This document shows, in pieces, positions 5,615 through 10,668 of a stretch of 10,668 nt of DNA. This DNA comes from JAWVZU01 sp033722075 (GTDB lineage: Bacteria; Pseudomonadota; Gammaproteobacteria; Xanthomonadales; SZUA-38): contig JAWVZU010000133.1 of NCBI GenBank assembly GCA_033722075.1, positions 1 to 10,668 on the forward strand. Reading direction: 5' to 3'. The translations under genes were made by a program, and so were the position numbers. The number at the start of each line of letters is the position of its first letter. Positions within the stretch are counted from its first letter, which is position 1. The notes below the pieces were generated by a model. It was not told the DNA's origin. It did not search any database and saw nothing but the letters and a program-made list of their open reading frames with translations.

Positions 5615-7891
5615 TCAGGCCGTTGGTCTCGGCACCTCCACAGGGGCGGGTCGAGTGCGCCGACGGCCCGGCAGGTACAGCCTCAGCACGAACAGCGCCA
5701 GCGCCATCACCCCGATGCTGAACACCACGTCCCCCGGCACACGCATCCAGACGAAGAAGTCCATCAGCGGCTGCTGCAGGAACTCTGCCGACCGGGCAAA
5801 CCAGAACCCGTGTTCCACGGAAGCCCAGACCTGCATCAGGCCGAAGGGCAGGAGCGAGAGCAGCGCCATCGCGGCCAGCCCGATGTTCAGCGACCAGAAA
5901 CTGACCTTCAGGAGCCGATCGTTCCAGGCCTGCCGATAGCTGAGTCCGCGCAGGCAGAACAGCATCAGTCCGATGCCCAGCATTCCATAGACACCGAACA
6001 GGGCCGTATGCCCATGCAGAGGCGTCGTGTTCAGGCCCTGGACGTAGTACAGGGACAGTGGCGGATTGATCAGGAAGCCGAAGAGACCGGCACCGACCAG
6101 ATTCCAGAAAGCGACCGAGATGAAGAAGAAGATGGGCCACTTGTAGGCCTGGACCCAGCGACGCGTCTTCGTGTGCTGGTAGGTCTCGTAGGCTTCGAAG
6201 CCGATCAGGACCAGCGGCACGATCTCGAGTGCCGAGAAGGACGCACCGATCGCCAGTACCGCGGTCGGCGTACCCGTCCAGTACAGGTGGTGGAAGGTGC
6301 CCAGCACGCCGCCTGTCAGGAAGATGATGGTGGCGAAGAGCACCGCCACGGTAGCGCTTTGGACGCGCACCAGCCCGAGCCGCGTGAACAGCAGGGCGAT
6401 CACCGCGGTGGCAAAGACCTCGAAGAAGCCCTCGACCCACAGGTGCACCACCCACCAGCGCCAGTATTCGACCAGGGCCAGGTGGGTATGCTTGCCCCAC
6501 ATCAGACCGGCGCCGTAGAACAGCCCGATCGCGACCGTTGACAGGAACATGATCAGAGTCAGGGTCCGGCTCTCATCGCGTTTCCGCAGCGCGGGCCAAA
6601 GGGCGCGTCCCACAAGCAGCAGCCACAGCATCAGGCCGACGAACAGGAAGATCTGCCAGAAGCGGCCGAGGTCGACGAACTCCCAGCCCTGGTGACCGAA
6701 CCAGAAGTTGACGTCGAGCCCGAGCTTCTGCATGACGCCGAACCACTGGCCGGCCATGGAGCCCAACACGATCAGCAGCAGGCAGCTGAACAGGAAGTTC
6801 ACCCCCAGGCGCTGGAACCGCGGCTCGCGACCACCGATGGCCGGGGCCATGTAGAGCCCGGTGGCAAGCCAGGCGGTCGCGATCCAGAACACCGCGAGCT
6901 GGGTGTGCCAGGTGCGCGTCACGGCGTAGGGCAGGATGGACGCGAGGTCCAACCCGTAGAAAGCCTGGCCCTCCACCGCGTAATGGGCGGTGATGCCGCC
7001 GAGCACCACCTGCAGCGCGAACAGTCCGGTGACCACCCAGAAGTACTTCGCGGTCGCCCGCATCGACGGGGTCGGCTTCAGGCTGTGCAGCGGATCGATC
7101 TCCGGAGGCGTCGGTGCCGACTCCCGCTTCGCCGCGGCATGGTGCCACGCCAGCGCGCCGACCCCGGCCAGCAGCAGGAAAATGCTCACGATGGTCCACA
7201 TGAAGGTGGGGGTGGTCGGGGTATTGCCGACCAGCGTGTCCGCGGGCCAGTTATTGGTATAGCTCACGGTCTCGTCGGGCCGGTTGGTCACAGCTGCCCA
7301 CGCGGTCCAGAAGAAGAACGCGTTCATTCGCTCGCGCCGCTGTGGGTCCGGGATGGGATTCTCGGCGATCGCGTAGTTCTCGCGAAGCGTCGCCAGCTTG
7401 GGGTCGTCGGAGAACAGTGCCCCGTAGTGGGCGGCAACCTCTTCGATCGCTTCGGCACGATCCGAGCTCACGGTAATCACGCCGTTCTCGGGATCGTACG
7501 TGTTGGTGCGCAGTTCGCCTTTGAGGCGCCGCTCCAGCACGGCCTGGCCGTCGAGGCTAAGCTCCCCAAAGGAACGACCGTAATCGCGCCGGGCCCAGAG
7601 CTCCAGCAGCGCGGTGGCCTCCCGGTGCAGCCAGTCGGCACTCCAGTCGGGCGCCACGTAGGCCCCGTGGCCCCAGATGGACCCGACCTGCTGGCCGCCC
7701 ATGGTTTGCCAGACCTGGCGTCCGGTCTGGATGTCGTCGCGGGTGAACAACTGCCGGCCGTCCGTCGTCTCCACGACTTCCGGCACCGGCGGGGCGACAC
7801 GATAGATTTCCTTCCCCATGAACAGCAGCACGCCAAAGGAAACGGCGAGGATGCCGGCCAGGGTGATCCAAAGCTTTCTTGTTGGGTTCAT
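5615..7891 (-). CDS. norZ: Quinol-dependent nitric oxide reductase, single-subunit (qNOR)
   Basis: This 758-residue inner-membrane haem-copper-oxidase relative reduces 2 NO to N2O with electrons from quinol, for NO detoxification or denitrification. After one transmembrane helix (about 8-26), residues about 30-225 form the periplasmic cytochrome-c-like domain without a CXXCH motif, GGQQVGSIWGHGAYVAPDW (65-83) being characteristic. About 13 more helices follow. All expected ligands are present: low-spin haem His329 (RTWHTQ) and His626; haem b3 His628 (LHGHTALFG); FeB His483, His534 and His535 (FHHLYW) with Glu487 (HLWVEGFFE). Glu556 corresponds to a second glutamate important in qNOR. Relative to my memory of the Geobacillus qNOR numbering these positions keep a constant offset of 25. 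ATG7891 has GGAG six bases upstream. No norD/norQ-type gene or other denitrification enzyme is nearby, suggesting a detoxification role. An FNR/DNR-like palindrome precedes it. Confidence 0.96.
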   Translation of the reverse strand: MNPTRKLWITLAGILAVSFGVLLFMGKEIYRVAPPVPEVVETTDGRQLFTRDDIQTGRQVWQTMGGQQVGSIWGHGAYVAPDWSADWLHREATALLELWARRDYGRSFGELSLDGQAVLERRLKGELRTNTYDPENGVITVSSDRAEAIEEVAAHYGALFSDDPKLATLRENYAIAENPIPDPQRRERMNAFFFWTAWAAVTNRPDETVSYTNNWPADTLVGNTPTTPTFMWTIVSIFLLLAGVGALAWHHAAAKRESAPTPPEIDPLHSLKPTPSMRATAKYFWVVTGLFALQVVLGGITAHYAVEGQAFYGLDLASILPYAVTRTWHTQLAVFWIATAWLATGLYMAPAIGGREPRFQRLGVNFLFSCLLLIVLGSMAGQWFGVMQKLGLDVNFWFGHQGWEFVDLGRFWQIFLFVGLMLWLLLVGRALWPALRKRDESRTLTLIMFLSTVAIGLFYGAGLMWGKHTHLALVEYWRWWVVHLWVEGFFEVFATAVIALLFTRLGLVRVQSATVAVLFATIIFLTGGVLGTFHHLYWTGTPTAVLAIGASFSALEIVPLVLIGFEAYETYQHTKTRRWVQAYKWPIFFFISVAFWNLVGAGLFGFLINPPLSLYYVQGLNTTPLHGHTALFGVYGMLGIGLMLFCLRGLSYRQAWNDRLLKVSFWSLNIGLAAMALLSLLPFGLMQVWASVEHGFWFARSAEFLQQPLMDFFVWMRVPGDVVFSIGVMALALFVLRLYLPGRRRTRPAPVEVPRPTA

Positions 7892-7928
7892 TGGCTACTC
7901 CGAACGGTTTGTTGTCTCGGTGATGCAA

Positions 7929-7934
7929 ATTTTC
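7929..7934 (-). promoter_or_regulatory. Predicted -10 box of the qNOR promoter
   Basis: The minus strand reads GAAAAT here, 22 bases beyond the end of the FNR/DNR-like palindrome. With that site at -41.5 this hexamer falls at -12 to -7. No -35 hexamer is needed in such activator-dependent promoters. Predicted from spacing only. Confidence 0.4.
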
Positions 7935-7956
7935 CGGACGCGGGCACGCCCTGCCA

Positions 7957-7970
7957 TTGACCGCGGTCAA
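7957..7970 (-). promoter_or_regulatory. FNR/DNR-type palindrome upstream of qNOR
   Basis: TTGACCGCGGTCAA is a perfect 14-bp palindrome of the TTGAN-N4-NTCAA class bound by CRP/FNR-family regulators; GTCAA half-sites occur in DNR sites. The minus-strand GAAAAT (four of six -10 matches) at 7934-7929 lies 22 bases downstream. That is the spacing of a class II activated promoter with the site at -41.5, giving a transcript start near 7922 and a leader of about 31 bases to qNOR. The fit to a known NO or low-oxygen regulated gene makes this persuasive. Which regulator binds is unknown. Confidence 0.65.
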
Positions 7971-8005
7971 GGCGCCCGGAACAGCGTGCCCCGGAGGGGG
8001 CGGCC

Positions 8006-8107
8006 TTACCGCCGCCGGCAATGCCAGTGATTGCCGTGTTTCCAGCACCCGGCGGTCAGCGCGATTGCGGCGGCAAGCAGGGTCGCAAGTGGGGCATTGA
8101 ACGCCAT
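8006..8107 (-). CDS. Small ORF for a 33-residue His/Cys/Trp-rich lipoprotein-like peptide
   Basis: This minus-strand ORF runs from ATG (8107-8105) to TAA (8008-8006), with GGAG (8118-8115) seven bases before the start. The peptide begins MAFNAP, has a hydrophobic stretch (about residues 7-19, LATLLAAAIALTA) and then LTAGC, which resembles a lipobox with Cys21. The remaining 13 residues are WKHGNHWHCRRR preceded by that cysteine. If processed, the mature part would be a lipid-anchored peptide with three His and two Cys, suggesting metal or haem binding. Against a classical signal peptide, the N-terminus has no Lys/Arg, so it could instead be a tiny membrane peptide with its RRR end inside. It ends 35 bp before the qNOR regulatory palindrome, so it may have its own promoter or read through into qNOR. 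I know no named family for it. Confidence 0.42.
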   Translation of the reverse strand: MAFNAPLATLLAAAIALTAGCWKHGNHWHCRRR

Positions 8108-8121
8108 GGCGCATCTCCGAT

Positions 8122-8186
8122 GGTTCGATTCTCCTTCCAACGCACGATGGCCGGAGAGCGTTGACTCGAACCGGCTTCGCCAACGC
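8122..8186 (-). promoter_or_regulatory. Structured leader with competing hairpins upstream of the small ORF
   Basis: On the minus strand GGTTCGA (8172-8166) pairs with TCGAACC (8128-8122) around a 37-base interior. Within it CAACGC (8163-8158) can pair with GCGTTG (8143-8138), while TCTCC (8157-8153) can pair with GGAGA (8134-8130); the two cross, a pseudoknot arrangement. The same CAACGC could instead pair with an upstream GCGTTG (8186-8181), closing a hairpin with inner pairs CGAA (8179-8176) and TTCG (8170-8167). A GATAAT -10-like hexamer lies upstream at 8295-8290. The rest of the 263-bp gap (8108-8370) shows no gene. Transcription and function are inferred. Confidence 0.3.
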
Positions 8187-8289
8187 CGGATGGGATATCC
8201 AGGAACCTCACGCGGGCAACATGTCCCGGAGTGCTTCCCGGAAGGGCGGCTGGCGCCGGCTTTTTTCCCGCTTACGCGGATCTACAGCA

Positions 8290-8295
8290 ATTATC
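8290..8295 (-). promoter_or_regulatory. Possible -10 box for the small ORF/qNOR leader
   Basis: The minus strand reads GATAAT (five of six matches to TATAAT) about 180 bases before the small ORF. No -35 hexamer is seen at normal spacing; the best, CTGACG, is only 14 bases away. Tentative. Confidence 0.2.
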
Positions 8296-8370
8296 CGTCG
8301 TGGCATGTACGTCAGGACCTACCGCTGAGGACAGTGGAAACCCACTCTGACCCGGAATCTTGACGTTGGG

Positions 8371-9927
8371 TCAATCCTCGCAGGCCAAGCCCTTGACACC
8401 TGTCAGCTTGTCCAGGTCCAGTGAGCCGACACCGAACTGGTCGAAGTCGTAATCGACCCGAAAGCGCGTGCAGGATTCTGCCGTGAACGACATGGTGCCG
8501 ATTTCGTCCGCCTCGACCCCGGTTCCGGAGAAGTCCAGAAATCCCGGGCCGCGCCTAGTGGAGACCGGCGTCACGACGTTGGCGTCGCCCTCCACAAAGA
8601 ACTCGATACCCACCAGCCAGAAGGGCTCGCCGTCCAGGAACGTAAACCAGGCAAAGAACAGGAACGGGCCGCTGGCGTTTTCATCCACCGTGATGAAAAA
8701 CCCCTGGTCCGGCAGGCCATCGACCACGTAGGTTCCGCTGTGGGCTGCCACGATGGGCCGGGAGGGCGCTACCGGCGCACCGTCGCTGATCAGGAAGACG
8801 CCGGATTCGGACAGCGGTGAGGTGACCGCAACGTAGACGTTGCCGACTTCGTCCTCGCCGAATGTCGAGATGCCCGGCGCCCTTTCCGCCGGGTCGCGGA
8901 GAAGCATGTTGTCGACCGTCCCGTCGGTCTTCAGGCCCCAGATGCGGCCGGAGCTGCTGTCACCGTAAAGATAAAGTCCCTGAAGTGCGGGATAGTCCAG
9001 CCCTCGATAGACCTGGCCTCCGACTTCGGTGTCCGGGCCAGCATCCATGTCTTCGATTTCGACGATCGGGAAGGCAATCTGTCCTGAGTCGTTGCACGGC
9101 CCTTGAAAACATTCGGAACCATCAAAACGTGCCCATCCGTAATTCTGACCGCTAGCCCCTGGAGGCTGCAGATTGATTTCGGTAATTTGCCGACCCAGGT
9201 CGACGACAAAATGCTCGCCAGTGATCCGGTCGAAAGCCATGTAGCGTGGATTGCGCAGCCCGATGGCCCAGATTTCGTTGAGCACCTCCGCATCATTTAC
9301 GAACGGATTGTCCGCCGGTATCGCAAATCCGGTATCAGGTGACACATCGATGCGCAAAATTTTCCCCAGCAGCGTCTGGGTATCCTGCCCATTACCCTCG
9401 TCATCGCAGCACGTGCCACCATCGCCGAAGGCGTAGTACAACATGCCGTCGGGACCGAACTGCAGTTTTCCTCCCCCATTGGGTGAAGAGAAGCGAGGCT
9501 CTATTCTGACCAGGGTTTCCTCGCTCTCCGGGTCGGCTCGGTCCGGATTGCTGTCGCTGACCTGAAAGCGGCTGACGAAGTGGTTTGAAGGCACAGAAAG
9601 CCCCGGATTGCCGGTATCGTCCGGATACGCGAGGTAGAACCGGCCAGTGTTCTCGAAGTCCGGGGGAAAGGCGATGCTCAATTGCCCGAACTCGGTACGG
9701 CCAGTCAGGTCGAGAAACGGCGCCTGCATAAGGCCGTCGCGCTTCAGGATCCGAATCGCACCCGTGTCCTGAACCAGAAACAGCCGCCCGCTGCCGTCGC
9801 CTGCATGCTTGATGTCCACAACGTTTTCGAGAGCGGTCACCCTCGTCAGGCGCAGATCGATTTGGGCGATCGCATCAAGGGAGGCTGCGGCCAGCAGCGC
9901 CGTGAGCAAGACGGATAGAAGATTCAT
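8371..9927 (-). CDS. Exported glucose/sorbosone dehydrogenase-fold (six-bladed propeller) protein with C-terminal Trp/Phe-rich domain
   Basis: This 518-residue protein begins with a Sec signal (MNLLSVLLTALLAAASLDAIAQ, cleavage near 21-22). ATG9927 has GGAG six bases upstream; an in-frame ATG at 9993 would put 22 polar residues before the signal. Residues about 28-380 match the soluble PQQ-type GSDH propeller: FGPDGMLYYAFGDGG (157-171), LLGKILRIDV (186-195), AIGLRNPRYMAFDRITGE (221-238), GQNYGWARFDGSECF (260-274). Such enzymes oxidise sugars or alcohols in the periplasm. The family's usual HNGGRL reads NGGGKL at 150-155, so the catalytic His position appears to be Asn150, as in many uncharacterised homologues, and redox activity is doubtful. 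Residues about 381-518 form a separate beta-rich domain (QGFFITVDE, FFAWFTFLDGEPFWLVG, FGVGSLDLDKLTGVKGLAC). It may be a surface or secreted binding protein rather than a dehydrogenase. Confidence 0.85.
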   Translation of the reverse strand: MNLLSVLLTALLAAASLDAIAQIDLRLTRVTALENVVDIKHAGDGSGRLFLVQDTGAIRILKRDGLMQAPFLDLTGRTEFGQLSIAFPPDFENTGRFYLAYPDDTGNPGLSVPSNHFVSRFQVSDSNPDRADPESEETLVRIEPRFSSPNGGGKLQFGPDGMLYYAFGDGGTCCDDEGNGQDTQTLLGKILRIDVSPDTGFAIPADNPFVNDAEVLNEIWAIGLRNPRYMAFDRITGEHFVVDLGRQITEINLQPPGASGQNYGWARFDGSECFQGPCNDSGQIAFPIVEIEDMDAGPDTEVGGQVYRGLDYPALQGLYLYGDSSSGRIWGLKTDGTVDNMLLRDPAERAPGISTFGEDEVGNVYVAVTSPLSESGVFLISDGAPVAPSRPIVAAHSGTYVVDGLPDQGFFITVDENASGPFLFFAWFTFLDGEPFWLVGIEFFVEGDANVVTPVSTRRGPGFLDFSGTGVEADEIGTMSFTAESCTRFRVDYDFDQFGVGSLDLDKLTGVKGLACED

Positions 9928-9987
9928 GTGGCTCTCCATCGGCTGGCTGAATCTAGAAGTTGTCATTCGGGACCAGGCCTGCGCAAC

Positions 9988-10013
9988 GGACAAGATGGGA
10001 CAAAGGAGGACAC
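9988..10013. promoter_or_regulatory. Three direct repeats at 10-bp period (GGACAA/GGACAA/GGACAC)
   Basis: GGACAA occurs at 9988-9993 and 9998-10003, and GGACAC at 10008-10013, each exactly ten bases apart. On the minus strand, towards the propeller gene, this reads GTGTCC, TTGTCC, TTGTCC, beginning 60 bp before its ATG. One-turn phasing of short direct repeats is how OmpR/PhoB-family regulators usually bind. Operator function is inferred. Confidence 0.4.
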
Positions 10014-10047
10014 GGTAATAAAATCAGTTCATTACGCGAGACTAACT

Positions 10048-10093
10048 GCATTTCTCACTCGTTCCATACCAGGGTCCGCCTTGTGAGAAATGC
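10048..10093. repeat. Perfect 11-bp inverted repeat with 24-bp spacer
   Basis: GCATTTCTCAC (10048-10058) and GTGAGAAATGC (10083-10093) are exact reverse complements, with one further G-U and one C-G pair outside. The element lies in the 183-bp gap between the helical-repeat gene and the propeller gene. No U-run follows on the minus strand, so it is a weak terminator candidate. A protein-binding operator or an RNA hairpin is equally possible. Apart from this, the phased repeats and a short hairpin at 10102-10119, I see nothing in 9928-10110. Confidence 0.5.
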
Positions 10094-10110
10094 GGGTTAA
10101 ACCACCACGC

Positions 10111-10668
10111 TCACGGTGGAATCGATGTACCAGCTTCAGAAGCGTCCGCAAGCACGGGTTCCCTGGCCTGGATGGCCTTGCGAAGCTCCTGACACCGGCG
10201 CCAGATCACAATGGCGGGTGGCGAAAAATACTGCATCGTATCCTTGATCTCCTCGGAGATTGCGAGTGTTTGCAGGGCGCCGTTGCGGTCACCCAACGCA
10301 AGTTGCGCCTGGGCCTTTTGTTCGACGGCAACGAGCAGGCTCCCGTAAGAAAGGGAAAATGCATGGGCCGACTGAATCAGCTCGAGACTGCCCGACAGTT
10401 GTTGCAGCGCCCGCTCCGGGTCACCACCGTACAGATTGGCGGTACCCCGCATCGCCTGTTCCGCTATCGCCTTCGACGTTTCGCCCCAGGGCTGGGAATC
10501 GATCTGATTGACCAGGTCGGCAACCCACTCATCCATGCCCGCCCAGGCCAGGTAAGTCGCATTGGGCCATTGCAAGGGGCCGGACCGAAGAACCGTTTCC
10601 CGAAAGGCTGTCGCATCATTGCGCGCCAGATGCACCAGCGTCATGGCCTGCACCGGGTCCAACCGTTC
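10111..10668 (-). CDS. Helical-repeat (TPR-like) protein, C-terminal part (5' end outside window)
   Basis: The minus-strand frame is open to the window edge and ends at TGA (10113-10111), giving the last 185 residues. The sequence is almost entirely amphipathic helix, with TPR-style Ala/Leu/Gly/Tyr patterns: AMRGTANLYGGDPERALQQLSGSLEL, then AVEQKAQAQLALGDRNGALQTLAISEEI. The GDPERAL and GDRNGAL turns are characteristic of TPR helix boundaries. The last 25 residues or so are polar and probably disordered. No signal or membrane segment is present in the part seen. Such tails occur in multidomain regulators (kinase-TPR, winged-helix-TPR, cyclase-TPR), but the effector domain lies outside the window and cannot be named. 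The in-frame TTG near 10662 is unlikely to be the true start because the frame continues upstream. Confidence 0.65.
   Translation of the reverse strand, partial: ERLDPVQAMTLVHLARNDATAFRETVLRSGPLQWPNATYLAWAGMDEWVADLVNQIDSQPWGETSKAIAEQAMRGTANLYGGDPERALQQLSGSLELIQSAHAFSLSYGSLLVAVEQKAQAQLALGDRNGALQTLAISEEIKDTMQYFSPPAIVIWRRCQELRKAIQAREPVLADASEAGTSIPP

Noticed and set aside
4821..6500. Long minus-strand frame (559 codons) across the secreted-protein gene, the terminator and the 3' half of qNOR
   Set aside because: It crosses the strong terminator, is antisense to one gene and out of frame in the other, and shows only Arg/Gly/Ala-rich shadow sequence typical of GC-rich DNA.
8122..8186. GGTTCGA/TCGAACC motifs suggesting a tRNA or integron attC site
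   Set aside because: No acceptor, D or anticodon arms can be built around the T-loop-like motif, and the GTTRRRY/RYYYAAC core sites of attC are not matched.
8230..8275. GC-rich stretch followed by six T (8261-8275) as a plus-strand terminator
   Set aside because: The only stem found (GGCG/CGCC) is four base pairs and separated from the T-run, and no plus-strand gene ends nearby.
8031..8363. Plus-strand 110-codon open frame in the gap upstream of qNOR
   Set aside because: There is no ribosome binding site, no family resemblance and an erratic composition; it overlaps the minus-strand leader and small ORF, which have better support.
8360..8374. TTGAC-GTTGG-GTCAA, resembling a second FNR/DNR site
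   Set aside because: The spacer is five bases instead of four and the right half overlaps the stop codon of the propeller gene, so it does not fit the family's symmetry.
10102..10119. CCACC/GGTGG hairpin at the end of the helical-repeat gene
   Set aside because: It is a five-base-pair stem containing the stop codon, followed by only three T on the minus strand; too weak to call as a terminator.

Overview
The window looks like chromosomal DNA of an aerobic or facultative, GC-rich (estimated by eye) Gammaproteobacterium. Support comes from glutathione-dependent tyrosine catabolism, a YafV-type amidase, a quinol-type NO reductase with an FNR/DNR-like site, and a secreted protein ending in a Trp/Phe/Gly-rich domain that I associate with Wenzhouxiangella/Xanthomonadales-like bacteria. 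The lineage is an inference; no rRNA or other marker gene is present.

Left part (1-1951, + strand): the 3' end of a homogentisate 1,2-dioxygenase gene, a DsbA-fold 2-hydroxychromene-2-carboxylate isomerase-like protein overlapping it, and maleylacetoacetate isomerase (maiA). HGD makes maleylacetoacetate and MaiA isomerises it to fumarylacetoacetate, so this is the middle of the homogentisate pathway. The hydrolase is not in the window. A 186-bp convergent gap with an imperfect palindromic repeat follows.

Middle (2138-4577): an SDR oxidoreductase and a YafV-like omega-amidase form a minus-strand pair with a TGATG stop/start overlap. They diverge from hydroxymethylglutaryl-CoA lyase (leucine catabolism) across only 20 bp, which contains a near-symmetrical TATAATA element. 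With maiA this is an amino-acid carbon catabolism neighbourhood.

Right part (4578-10668): an exported acidic protein of unknown function ends at a strong bidirectional terminator shared with the convergent qNOR gene. Upstream of qNOR are a perfect TTGACCGCGGTCAA palindrome with a well-spaced -10, an overlooked 33-codon ORF for a His/Cys/Trp-rich lipoprotein-like peptide, and a leader with competing hairpins. Next come an exported glucose/sorbosone-dehydrogenase-fold protein with an unusual C-terminal domain and no histidine at the usual catalytic position, a 183-bp intergenic region with three helically phased direct repeats and an 11-bp inverted repeat, and the 3' end of a helical repeat (TPR-like) protein.

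Most genes are ordinary. The most interesting signals are regulatory or small: the tiny ORF and leader upstream of qNOR, the compact divergent promoter, and the phased repeats. I see no CRISPR array, transposase, tRNA or rRNA.
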